From assembly GCA_937884605.1 (NCBI GenBank), contig CALGDM010000010.1, forward strand, positions 1 through 36,156: 36,156 nt of DNA, read 5' to 3'. Below the pieces are notes generated by a model. That model had not been told where the DNA came from. It worked only from the letters and a program-made list of their open reading frames with translations, and did no database searches. This document shows, one piece after another, positions 16,864 through 24,842 of the stretch. Numbering within the stretch: the first letter of the stretch is position 1; each line of letters starts with the position of its first letter. Made by a program: the position numbers and the translations under genes. This stretch comes from an uncultured Spiribacter sp. GTDB taxonomy: Bacteria > Pseudomonadota > Gammaproteobacteria > Nitrococcales > Nitrococcaceae.

Positions 16864-17934
16864 ATGAAATCAATCGTCCGGACCCTCGGTCACCTGGTCG
16901 TGGCCCTCCTTCTGCTACCCGGCCTCGGGTGGGCCCAGTCCGATGCGGCACCGGTGCGCCTGAGCCCGGTCGAAGCCGGCCAGCAGCGCGAACTGATCGA
17001 GGCCGTGGGCGAGGCGCGCGCCGCCCGCTCGGTCACGCTCTACCCCGAGAGCACCGGCATTATCACGCGGCTTGACGTGGCCGCCGGCGAACGGGTCGAA
17101 GCCGGTGAAACCCTTCTCACGCTGGCGTCCGCCCGGGCCCGCAACGCCCTCGAGCAGGCGAGCGCCGAGCTGCGTGACGCCCGCAATCGCCTCGAGCGCT
17201 ATGAATCAGGGAATGCCGCCGGCACCTTCTCGCCGACGACCCTTGAAGACGTTCGCCGCGAGGTCGAAATCGCCCGCCTGACCCGCGAACAGGCCCGACT
17301 CGATCTGGATGACCGGTCGCGTCAGGCGCCCTTCCCGGGCCATGTCGGCATGACCGATCTCGAGGTGGGCCAGCGCGTCGATCCCGACACGCCCATCACC
17401 ACGCTGGACAACCGCCAGACATTGCGGGTGCGCTTTCGTCTGGCGGGGCATTACCACGACCAGCTTTCCGTGGGGGACACCGTCACCCTGACCGCCTGGG
17501 CCCGGCCGCAGGCACCCGTCACAGCCACCATCGCGGCCATCGACAGCCGCATTGAGCGTGACACCGGGACGTTCGAGCTCGAGGCGCGACTCGATAACCG
17601 TGATGATCGCTTTCGCCCGGGCATGCGCTTTCGCGTGACCCGCGAGCTGGCCGGCCCGCGCCATGCCCGAATCCCGGCCACCAGCCTGCAGTGGGGGGAT
17701 AACGGCGCTTACGTCTGGCGGGTTCAGGACGGAACCGCGGAGCGTGTTGATGTGGCGCTGGTCGCCCGTCAGTCCAATCAGGTGCTGGTGGACGGCCCGC
17801 TCGAGACCGGCGATGACGTGGTCAGTGAGGGCGCCCAGCGAATGCGCCCGGGCATTGAGGTGCGGATCATCGACCCCGCGACCCTCGATGACTATCCGCG
17901 TGTTGATGCGGTTAGGGACGCCTCGGCGCAATGA
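16864..17934 (+). CDS. RND efflux periplasmic adaptor (membrane fusion protein)
   Basis: The 356-residue protein links an inner-membrane RND pump to an outer-membrane channel. It begins with a Sec signal (residues 1 to about 24, cleavage near GWA/QS, no lipobox). The lipoyl half-motifs lie around VTLYPESTGIITRLDVAAGERVEAGETLL and DDRSRQAPFPGHVGMTDLEVGQRVDPDTPI, separated by a short helical hairpin (about 90-145). Beta-barrel and membrane-proximal domains follow. The short hairpin resembles MexA-like or smaller adaptors. I chose ATG 16864 because it immediately precedes the signal peptide; no good Shine-Dalgarno is visible. The stop overlaps the pump start as ATGA. No outer-membrane TolC-like gene is adjacent, so the pump probably uses a shared one. 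Confidence 0.92.
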   Translation: MKSIVRTLGHLVVALLLLPGLGWAQSDAAPVRLSPVEAGQQRELIEAVGEARAARSVTLYPESTGIITRLDVAAGERVEAGETLLTLASARARNALEQASAELRDARNRLERYESGNAAGTFSPTTLEDVRREVEIARLTREQARLDLDDRSRQAPFPGHVGMTDLEVGQRVDPDTPITTLDNRQTLRVRFRLAGHYHDQLSVGDTVTLTAWARPQAPVTATIAAIDSRIERDTGTFELEARLDNRDDRFRPGMRFRVTRELAGPRHARIPATSLQWGDNGAYVWRVQDGTAERVDVALVARQSNQVLVDGPLETGDDVVSEGAQRMRPGIEVRIIDPATLDDYPRVDAVRDASAQ

Positions 17935-20900
17935 GGGATTCGCCCCGCGGCTTGCCCGCCCTTGGCATCCGCCGTCCGGTGCTGGTGGCGGTGATCAATC
18001 TGATCATTGCCATTGCCGGCATCGCCGCGCTACTGGGCGTCGAGGTGCGCGAGCTGCCCGATGTCGACCGCCCGCGCATTACCGTCAGCGCGCAATATCC
18101 GGGGGCCGCGCCCGAGACCATGGATGCCGAGGTGACCCGCGAAATCGAAGGGGCCGTGGCGCGGGTCTCGGGGGTGCGGCGGATCAGCGCCTCCAGCGAG
18201 GAGAGCAGCACTCGGGTCGTCGTCGAGTTCAGCGCCGACGCGGACCTCGACAGTGCCGCGGCCGACATACGCGAGGCGGTGAGCCGCATCGAGCGCAACC
18301 TGCCGGATAACGTCGAGCAGGTGAATGTCATCAAGGCCGACCAGGACGCCAGTCCGGTGGTGCGGGTCGCGGCGCGGGGGAACGGGCTCAGCCTCGACGC
18401 CCTCACCCGCCGGGTCGAAAACGACATCATTCCCGCGCTGATCTCGCTACCCGGCGTCGCCGATGTGCGTCTGTACGGCGACCGTCAGCGCCAACTGCGG
18501 GTGGCGGTGGATCCACTGCGCCTCAGCGCTCACGGCCTGAGCATCGATTCGCTGCGTACGCGACTCGAACAGGCCGATCTGGACATCCCCGCCGGCAGTT
18601 TCCGCGCCTCGGCGCTTGAGCTGCGGGTGCGCGCCAACGCGGTGCTCGACACCCCCGAGCGGGTCGCTGCGCTCACGCTTGCCCCCGGGCTGCGCCTGGG
18701 CGATGTGGCGAATGTCTTCTTCTCGCCCGCCGATGCCCGCAGTCAGGTGCAGCTGAACGGCGAGCCGATCCTGGGCCTTGGCATTGTGCGCCAGGCCCAG
18801 TCAAATACCCTCGAGATCAGTGCCGCCGCCGATGCGGCGATCACCGAACTCAACCGTCGCTTCGACGCCGTCGAGGTGGTCAAGACCTCCGATGATGCCG
18901 TGTTCATCCGCGGTGCCATCACCGAGGTACTGATCACGCTGGTCGCGGCAACGCTGATCGTCATTGCCGCGATCTGGCTTTTCATCGGTTCACCCCGTGC
19001 GACGCTCATCCCGGCCATCACCATCCCGCTGGCGCTTACCGGCACCATCGCCGCGATCTGGCTGCTGGGCTTTTCCATCAATCTGCTCACCCTGCTCGCC
19101 CTGGTGCTGGCGACGGGCCTGGTGGTGGATGACGCCATCGTCGTGCTCGAGAACATCCAGCGCCGCCAGCGCATGGGACTGGGAGCGGGCGCCGCGGCCC
19201 TGCTGGGGACCCATCAGGTCTTTTTTGCGGTCATCGCGACCACCGCCGTGCTGGTGGCGGTGTTTGTACCGATCTCGCTACTGCCAAGCACCGCCGGGCG
19301 CCTTTTTCGCGAATTTGGCGTGGTACTCGCGGTGGCGGTGACGCTGTCATCGTTTATCGCCTTGTCACTGGTCCCGGCCCTCGCCGCCCGCTTCCTGCGC
19401 CCGCAGGATGGCCGCGACGACCCATCGAGCGGCGGCGCGGTGGGTCGCCGGTTGCGCCGCCTGGGTCGCGGCCTGGCCGACTTTTATGCCGCCAGCCTGG
19501 GGCGTGCCCTCGCCCACCCGTGGCTGATGGGGCTGGTGGCACTACTGGTGCTGGGCTTGGCCATCCAGCAGTTCACACGCATCGACCAGACGCTGCTGCC
19601 CGAGGAGGACCGCGGGTTGATCTATGTGGTGGGTAACGGACCCGATGGCGCGGGACTCCAATACAGCCAGAACCAGGCCTGGCGCATGCAGGCGCGGTTA
19701 CAGCCGCTTGTCGACAGCGGCGAAGTCACCCGGCTTTTCACTATTGCCGGGCGCTGGGATCCCAATCGCATTCTGATCGTCGCGCCCCTGGCGCCCTGGT
19801 CGGAGCGTGAGCGCAGCGAGCAGGCCATTGCCGACGATGCCCGGGCGGCGCTGGCGGATCTGCCGGGCGTTAACATCCGGGTTGGCAGTCCGAACAGTCT
19901 GGGCCTGCGCGGCGTCGGCAGCGGTCTCGAGGTATCGCTGCTTGGCAGTGACTACGAGCGGCTCTACGCGGCCGCCCAGTCATTCAGTCGTGCGCTCGAG
20001 GACGAGGTGGACGGCCTGAGTCAGGCGCGTATCGACTATTCGCCCACCCAGCCCCAGGTGCGGGTGGATATTGACCGCGAGCGCGCCGCCGCCCTGAACG
20101 TGCCGGTCGAGGATCTGGCCGACACCCTCGAGGCGATGATCAGCGGTCTCGAAATCGCTGACCTCAACATCGACGATCGGGCCATCCCTCTGCGTCTGGA
20201 ATCCACCAGCGGCCGGGTCAATCAGCCGTCTGATCTGGGCAACCTGCGCATCCGCTCCGAGGACGGCCAGTTCGTCGCCCTGTCATCGCTGGTCAGCCTG
20301 CGCGAGGAAGGTGTTGCCGCGGAACTCGACCGCGAGGCCCAACGTCGCGCGGTCAGCATCGATCTGGCCGTGGACGATGGCTATCCTCTGCAGGCGGCGG
20401 TCTCGGATCTGCGCGCCCTGGCCGATGAAACGCTACCCGCGGGCATCGGGCTCATCACGCGGGGCGAGGCCGAAACGCTCGAGGAGACCCGCCAGGAGGT
20501 CATGATCACCTATGCGCTGGCGCTGCTGATTGTGCTGCTGGTGCTGGCGGCGCAGTTTGAAAGCCTGATGAGCGCTCTGGTGGTCATGCTCACCGTGCCC
20601 TTCGGCCTGGCCGCCGCGGTCTTCGCGCTGGTGCTGAGCGGCACTTCGATCAATGTCTACTCGCAGATCGGTCTGATCCTGCTCATCGGGCTGATGGCCA
20701 AAAACGGCATCCTGCTGGTGGAGTTTGCCAACCAGCTGCGAGACGCGGGCCATGATCTGCGCGAGGCGGCACTCCAAAGCGCCCGAGTACGCCTGCGCCC
20801 GGTCGCCATGACCATCATCGCGACGGTGCTTGGCGGTCTGCCGCTGATCCTCAGCGGCGGCGCCGGTGCCGAGTCGCGCGCGGCGATTGGCTGGGTGGTG

Positions 20901-21074
20901 TTTGGGGGGCTGGGCCTGGCGGCGGTGTTCACGCTCTACTTTACGCCGGCGCTGTATCTGCTGCTCGCGCGCTTTGCACGCCCCCGCGCCGCGGCCGAGG
21001 CCGCGCTCGAGCGTGAGCTTGATCAACCGGTGAGCGACAGCACCAGCGCCATCGACGGCAACGCCAGGGGATAG
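17931..21074 (+). CDS. RND multidrug efflux permease (AcrB/HAE1 type)
   Basis: The 1047-residue inner-membrane pump uses the proton gradient to export hydrophobic compounds. It has the duplicated RND layout: TM1 near 20-36, a large periplasmic loop, TM2-6 (about 330-480), TM7 near 530, a second periplasmic loop, and TM8-12 (about 855-1015). The proton-relay Asp pair is D400-D401 in TGLVVDDAIVVLENI (TM4), and the partner Lys is K924 in LMAKNGILLVEFANQL (TM10), as in AcrB. Sequence style is close to the MexF/MdtB/AcrB-like group without the heavy-metal (HME) motif. Translation is coupled to the adaptor. The C-terminal tail after residue 1025 is variable and overlaps the convergent AEC transporter gene by 52 nt. 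Substrate is unknown. Confidence 0.94.
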   Translation: MRDSPRGLPALGIRRPVLVAVINLIIAIAGIAALLGVEVRELPDVDRPRITVSAQYPGAAPETMDAEVTREIEGAVARVSGVRRISASSEESSTRVVVEFSADADLDSAAADIREAVSRIERNLPDNVEQVNVIKADQDASPVVRVAARGNGLSLDALTRRVENDIIPALISLPGVADVRLYGDRQRQLRVAVDPLRLSAHGLSIDSLRTRLEQADLDIPAGSFRASALELRVRANAVLDTPERVAALTLAPGLRLGDVANVFFSPADARSQVQLNGEPILGLGIVRQAQSNTLEISAAADAAITELNRRFDAVEVVKTSDDAVFIRGAITEVLITLVAATLIVIAAIWLFIGSPRATLIPAITIPLALTGTIAAIWLLGFSINLLTLLALVLATGLVVDDAIVVLENIQRRQRMGLGAGAAALLGTHQVFFAVIATTAVLVAVFVPISLLPSTAGRLFREFGVVLAVAVTLSSFIALSLVPALAARFLRPQDGRDDPSSGGAVGRRLRRLGRGLADFYAASLGRALAHPWLMGLVALLVLGLAIQQFTRIDQTLLPEEDRGLIYVVGNGPDGAGLQYSQNQAWRMQARLQPLVDSGEVTRLFTIAGRWDPNRILIVAPLAPWSERERSEQAIADDARAALADLPGVNIRVGSPNSLGLRGVGSGLEVSLLGSDYERLYAAAQSFSRALEDEVDGLSQARIDYSPTQPQVRVDIDRERAAALNVPVEDLADTLEAMISGLEIADLNIDDRAIPLRLESTSGRVNQPSDLGNLRIRSEDGQFVALSSLVSLREEGVAAELDREAQRRAVSIDLAVDDGYPLQAAVSDLRALADETLPAGIGLITRGEAETLEETRQEVMITYALALLIVLLVLAAQFESLMSALVVMLTVPFGLAAAVFALVLSGTSINVYSQIGLILLIGLMAKNGILLVEFANQLRDAGHDLREAALQSARVRLRPVAMTIIATVLGGLPLILSGGAGAESRAAIGWVVFGGLGLAAVFTLYFTPALYLLLARFARPRAAAEAALERELDQPVSDSTSAIDGNARG

Positions 21075-21958
21075 CTGATCACGATGGCGCCGGCCATCAA
21101 GGCGCCATCCCCGTCCATTTCACGAACCAGCACGTAGGCGGCCGAGGCAGTCGGGCAGGCAAGAAAGATCAACGCCAGGCGCGTTTCCTCGGCATTCAGT
21201 CCCACGCCGATGGCCAGCGCGGCACCAATCAGCGGGGTGACGGCGGTTTTAAGCACCGCCGCACTGAGCGCCCAGCGGCGATGTCCGCGCAGCCGGGTGG
21301 CGTAAAGGCCGCCGCCGATGCCGATCAACGCCAATGGCAATGCCATCTGTCCCATCGCTGACAGGGTCCGGTCGACAGCCACCGGCATGGGCCAGCCAGT
21401 GATCGCGATCGCCATTCCCGCGCCGGTCCCGATGAGGATGGGATTGCTCAACAGGCGTCGCATCAGCGTTGCCGTGGTCGCGATCATCCCCTCAGCTCCG
21501 GGGCGTTGCATGATGATGACCGCCACCACGTTGTAGACAATGACCAGGGGGGCGAATGCGATGAGTGCAGCGGATTCCACCGCCGCCGGGGCCTGACTGC
21601 CGGCAAACGCGTAGATCACCACCGGCAGGCCGATAAACGTGAGATTGCCGCGGTAAGCGGCGTGCACAAAGGTGGCCAGGGAGGGACCCGGCAGCCGCCC
21701 GGCGCGCCCCAGCAAGGCGCTGATCAGCACCACCACCGCCGTCGTGCCCACCAGCACCGCAAGCAGGCTGCCGACCCGGTCGTAGGCCGGCGTCGCACCA
21801 CCGATGCGGCTCGCCAGCAGCGCCGGCAGGCCGACCCAGTAGGTCAGGCGGTTGAGTTCAACCAGCGTTGCCGATGACAGGAACCGCGTGCGTGCCAGCA
21901 GCCAGCCAAGGCCGATGACCACCACAACGGGCGCAAGGATCTGGGCAACGGCAACCAG
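21023..21958 (-). CDS. AEC (auxin efflux carrier) family transporter, apparent CTG start
   Basis: The protein of about 311 residues has some ten hydrophobic helices in two five-helix halves, with GNLTFIGLPVVIYAF and NPILIGTGAGMAIAI typical of the AEC/malonate-permease-like transporter family. Substrate is unknown. The start is odd. A full first helix (VAVAQILAPVVVVIGLGWLLAR) is encoded, but no ATG, GTG or TTG lies between the in-frame fxsA stop (21974-21976) and that helix. CTG at 21958 has GAGGT 5 nt upstream and is my choice. GTG codons at 21925 or 21922 would remove about half of helix 1. The gene probably depends on translation of fxsA, 15 nt upstream. The 3' end overlaps the RND pump gene. 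Confidence 0.85.
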   Translation of the reverse strand: MVAVAQILAPVVVVIGLGWLLARTRFLSSATLVELNRLTYWVGLPALLASRIGGATPAYDRVGSLLAVLVGTTAVVVLISALLGRAGRLPGPSLATFVHAAYRGNLTFIGLPVVIYAFAGSQAPAAVESAALIAFAPLVIVYNVVAVIIMQRPGAEGMIATTATLMRRLLSNPILIGTGAGMAIAITGWPMPVAVDRTLSAMGQMALPLALIGIGGGLYATRLRGHRRWALSAAVLKTAVTPLIGAALAIGVGLNAEETRLALIFLACPTASAAYVLVREMDGDGALMAGAIVISYPLALPSMALVLSLTG

Positions 21959-21973
21959 AACAGACCTCGGCGC

Positions 21974-22441
21974 TCAGCGCCGCGGATCGTTGTCGCGGCG
22001 CTCGTACTCGCCTTCGATGACGTTGTGCTCATCCGATCCGCCTGCCGACCCCCCACCGGATCCCGGTGGCGGCCCGGCGGGCCCGACCCGTACCGCCATT
22101 CGCGCCAGCGCCAGGCGCACCAGCCAGCGCCGGGTTGGCGGGATCAGGCATAAGAACCCGATCACATCGGTCACCAGACCGGGGGTCAGGAGCAGCGCGC
22201 CGCCCACAATCAGCGCCGCCCCCTCGAGGAGCTCCACGGCGGGCAGCGAACCGCGATCAAGGTTGTTGCGGGCCCGGGCGAGGGTCTGTACCCCCTGCTG
22301 GCGCAGCAGCCCAGCGCCCATCATCGCGGTCAGCAGACACAAGCCGATGGTGGGCAGAGCGCCGATCCAGCTGCCGACCTCAATCAGCAGAAACAGCTCG
22401 GCAAGGGGGATGGTCACAAAAAGGACAAGAACTGTGGGCAC
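21974..22441 (-). CDS. fxsA: FxsA family membrane protein
   Basis: The 155-residue protein matches FxsA, an inner-membrane protein whose overproduction in E. coli relieves F-plasmid exclusion of phage T7; its normal function is unclear. Hydrophobic helices lie at about 2-21 and 25-47 and a GLLLL-type segment at about 74-105 (ALIVGGALLLTPGLVTDVIGFLCLIPP). The glycine-rich C-terminal tail ends in an IEGEYERRDND motif like the FDGEYQRKDDE of E. coli. I chose GTG 22441 because GGAG lies 6 nt upstream and the N-terminus then matches the family; an in-frame ATG at 22483 adds 14 polar residues. Its stop is in frame with the next gene, the AEC transporter. It is divergent from the transglycosylase. 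Confidence 0.88.
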   Translation of the reverse strand: MPTVLVLFVTIPLAELFLLIEVGSWIGALPTIGLCLLTAMMGAGLLRQQGVQTLARARNNLDRGSLPAVELLEGAALIVGGALLLTPGLVTDVIGFLCLIPPTRRWLVRLALARMAVRVGPAGPPPGSGGGSAGGSDEHNVIEGEYERRDNDPRR

Positions 22442-22519
22442 GATCGCTCCAGGCTGGGATTCATCGATTGCAGAGGGTAACATTCCCGTTAATCGCGGTC
22501 AGATCGGGGGACAACACCG

Positions 22520-23731
22520 ATGAACCGACTCATTCAGGGCCTTTTCGCCATTGCCCTGCTCCCGGCGCCCGCCCTGGGCGCCATCCCGCCGGATGACTTT
22601 GCCGCCTGCCTGGATCGCATCCGCGATACGGCGCGCTCGCGGGACATCGCCCCGACCACCATCGACGAGATGCTGGGCGGGGTCACCCCCAGCGACCGGG
22701 TGATTGAGCTGGATCGTCGCCAGCCCGAGTTCACGACCACCCTGCATGACTATCTGAACGCCCGGGTCGATCGCGGTCGTATTCAGTCGGGCCGACGCAT
22801 GCTACGCGAGCATGCCGACCTGCTGGGGCGGATCGAGGCCGACTACGGCGTCCCGGCACGCTATCTGGTGGCTTTCTGGGGGCTCGAGAGCAACTTCGGG
22901 CGCACGACGGGATCAATGTCCACCGTGCGCTCGCTGGCCACCCTTGCCTGCGATCGCCGACGTGGCGAGTTCTTTGAATCGGAATTGATCTCGGCCCTGC
23001 ATCTGGTCGATGAGCAGACGCTCGCCGCGGATCAGTTGCGTGGCTCCTGGGCCGGCGCGCTCGGCAATTTCCAGTTTCTGCCAAGCGTCTACCGCCGCCA
23101 TGCCGTGGATGCCGATGGCGACGGCCGGATCGACCTGTGGGACAGCCTGCCCGACGCCGCTGAGTCCGCCGCCAATTTTCTGCGCGCCCGGGGCTGGACG
23201 CCCGAGCAGCGCTGGGGGCGCGAAGTGCGCCTTCCCGAGGGTTTCGACTACCGGCTGGCTGAAACCGAGCAAAGCGTCAATGAGTGGGCGCAGGCCGGTC
23301 TGCGCCGGGCCAATGGCAAGGCACTGCCGTCGGCCGATTTCGACGCCCGGCTGATCGTGCCGGCCGGCGCCGAGGGCCCCGCCTTTCTCGTCTACCCCAA
23401 TTTTGACGTGATCATGCGCTGGAACCCTTCCCGGGCCTACGCGCTGTCGGTGGGCCTGCTTGCCGACCGCCTGGTGGGGGCGCCGCCGCTGCATAACCCC
23501 CCGCCGGACCGGCCGGCGCTGCCGGTTGACACCATCGAGGCCCTGCAGACAGCGTTGCAGACACGCGGCTTCGAGGTGGGGCCAGTGGATGGCCGAATGG
23601 GCCCCCGAACCCGCGAGGCCATACGAACGTTTCAGGACCAACAGGCCATGACCCGCGACGGACACCCCGATCGCAGCCTGTTGCGCGCACTCGGCATAGA
23701 GCAATCGGAGGACTCGAACGATGTGGAATAA
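22520..23731 (+). CDS. Lytic murein transglycosylase (MltB type) with peptidoglycan-binding domain
   Basis: The enzyme cleaves the glycan strand of peptidoglycan to 1,6-anhydro-muropeptides. The 403-residue protein has a Sec signal peptide (1 to about 20, cleavage near ALG/AI, no lipobox Cys, so soluble periplasmic rather than lipoprotein). The GH103 domain (about 25-325) has catalytic Glu123 in FWGLESNFGR and the conserved GSWAGALGNFQFLPS and DGDGRIDLWDS segments. A C-terminal PG_binding_1 domain follows at about 340-395 (IEALQTALQTRGFEVGPVDGRMGPRTREAI). This two-domain form is common in proteobacteria and longer than E. coli MltB at its C-terminus. The last 11 nt overlap the next gene. Confidence 0.93.
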   Translation: MNRLIQGLFAIALLPAPALGAIPPDDFAACLDRIRDTARSRDIAPTTIDEMLGGVTPSDRVIELDRRQPEFTTTLHDYLNARVDRGRIQSGRRMLREHADLLGRIEADYGVPARYLVAFWGLESNFGRTTGSMSTVRSLATLACDRRRGEFFESELISALHLVDEQTLAADQLRGSWAGALGNFQFLPSVYRRHAVDADGDGRIDLWDSLPDAAESAANFLRARGWTPEQRWGREVRLPEGFDYRLAETEQSVNEWAQAGLRRANGKALPSADFDARLIVPAGAEGPAFLVYPNFDVIMRWNPSRAYALSVGLLADRLVGAPPLHNPPPDRPALPVDTIEALQTALQTRGFEVGPVDGRMGPRTREAIRTFQDQQAMTRDGHPDRSLLRALGIEQSEDSNDVE

Positions 23732-24035
23732 CCTGATGCGCCGCTGGCTGGAAATGGCAACCTGGTGGCTACCCAAGCACGAAGACGAACCCACTCCAGA
23801 GCCAGCCAAGCCGACCTCGGCCGAGACCTCGGCCGAGGCCTCTGCCGCCGACGATCTCACCGACATTCGCGGTATCGGTCCGGCCATGCAGCGCCGTCTC
23901 GAAGGACTCGGCATCCGCAGCCATGCCGATCTGGCGGCCGCCGACCCCGAAACGCTGACCGAGCGGCTCAAGGCGGATCGCGCGGTGGTTTCCCGGGCTC
24001 AGGTGGCAACCTGGATCGATGCCGCGGGCCACTGA
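23721..24035 (+). CDS. Small helix-hairpin-helix protein
   Basis: The 104-residue protein has a tryptophan-rich amphipathic start (MWNNLMRRWLEMATWWLP), a low-complexity acidic linker rich in Glu, Pro, Ser and Ala (20-43), and a C-terminal double helix-hairpin-helix of the DUF4332 or polymerase-beta thumb type (DLTDIRGIGPAMQRRLEGLGIRSHADLAAADPETLTERL). The HhH normally contacts DNA backbone; the W-rich start could bind a membrane or partner. The start overlaps the transglycosylase by 11 nt and has GGAGG about 15 nt upstream, so coupled translation is likely. Function is unknown; similar HhH tails occur on L21 ribosomal protein fusions and membrane proteins. Confidence 0.75.
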   Translation: MWNNLMRRWLEMATWWLPKHEDEPTPEPAKPTSAETSAEASAADDLTDIRGIGPAMQRRLEGLGIRSHADLAAADPETLTERLKADRAVVSRAQVATWIDAAGH

Positions 24036-24045
24036 CCCGGCCGAC

Positions 24046-24063
24046 TCGCCCCCGCCGGGGCGA
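24046..24063. other. Stem-loop between HhH gene and DUF3581 gene
   Basis: TCGCCCC pairs perfectly with GGGGCGA around CGCC. No U-tract follows, so termination is not assured. It ends about 5 nt before the GGTAAACT element at 24068-24075, so it may mark the boundary between two transcription units. Confidence 0.4.
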
Positions 24064-24068
24064 AGACG

Positions 24069-24074
24069 GTAAAC
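24069..24074 (+). promoter_or_regulatory. Possible -10 element for the DUF3581 gene
   Basis: TAAACT, in the context GGTAAACTGG, lies 42 nt upstream of the start codon. It resembles the element before purB. There is no convincing -35 because the expected position falls in the GC-rich hairpin. Confidence 0.3.
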
Positions 24075-24116
24075 TGGCAGGCTTGGGATGGCTGACAAAA
24101 GGAATCGCACAAGACC

Positions 24117-24842
24117 ATGCCTGCGAGCACCGCGCTGGAAACTGACTGGCTGGATGACTTTCACAACGGTGACGGCAACCAGCGCTGGGTGACGGCTGAC
24201 CAGGGCAGTCGTTTTGCCAAGGAGATCGCCGGGGATCATAACCCCCTGCATGACCCCGACTCGCCGCGGTTCTGCGTACCGGGGGATCTGCTGTTTGCGC
24301 TGATCGTCCGGCGCTACGGACTGGCGCGCCACTTTGCGCTGACCTTCCGCGGCATGCTGCGGGCCGACACACGGCTGACCTTTCCGTCGCAACCGGCGCC
24401 GGCGTTCATCATTGCCGATGAAAACGGCCGCGACACCGTCGCGGTCAATCACGACCAGCCGGTGCCCAGCGACCCCGCCGCGCAGCTGGCACTGATCGAG
24501 GCCTACGTCGCCTGCTCGGGGGAAACCTTCCCGGACCGCCTCGGCCCGCTGCTGGCCGAGGCCGGCGTCATGTTCAACCCGCAGCGCCCGTTTCTGGTCT
24601 ACGACAGCATGGCCCTCGAGATCGAGCGGGCGCCGGGTACCGACGTCCAGGTGACGCCACTGGATGCGTCACTGACCGTCAACGGCAAACGCGCCGATGT
24701 GCAATTCGACTATCGCATCAGTGATGCCGACGGGGCGCTGGGCGAGGCCTCGAAGCGGATGGTCGTGAGCGGTCTGCGGGCCTACGACGCCGACGCGATG
24801 GCTTCGGTCATTGCCGCCTATCAGGCGCGTCGGGCTCAGTAA
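24117..24842 (+). CDS. DUF3581 family protein with MaoC-like motif
   Basis: I recognise this 241-residue protein as DUF3581, a family largely limited to gammaproteobacteria. The segment RFAKEIAGDHNPLHDPDSPRF (residues 32-52) closely resembles the catalytic motif of MaoC-type hot-dog hydratases, in which the Asp and His of AGDxNPxH act on enoyl-CoA. The second half (VTPLDASLTVNGKRADVQFDYRI) could be a second hot-dog repeat. No signal peptide or membrane segment is seen. Enzyme activity on an acyl thioester is a reasonable hypothesis but unproven. A purine-rich AAAAGGAA stands about 13 nt before the ATG, farther than usual. The 3' end overlaps the convergent FkbM gene by 35 nt. Confidence 0.75.
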   Translation: MPASTALETDWLDDFHNGDGNQRWVTADQGSRFAKEIAGDHNPLHDPDSPRFCVPGDLLFALIVRRYGLARHFALTFRGMLRADTRLTFPSQPAPAFIIADENGRDTVAVNHDQPVPSDPAAQLALIEAYVACSGETFPDRLGPLLAEAGVMFNPQRPFLVYDSMALEIERAPGTDVQVTPLDASLTVNGKRADVQFDYRISDADGALGEASKRMVVSGLRAYDADAMASVIAAYQARRAQ

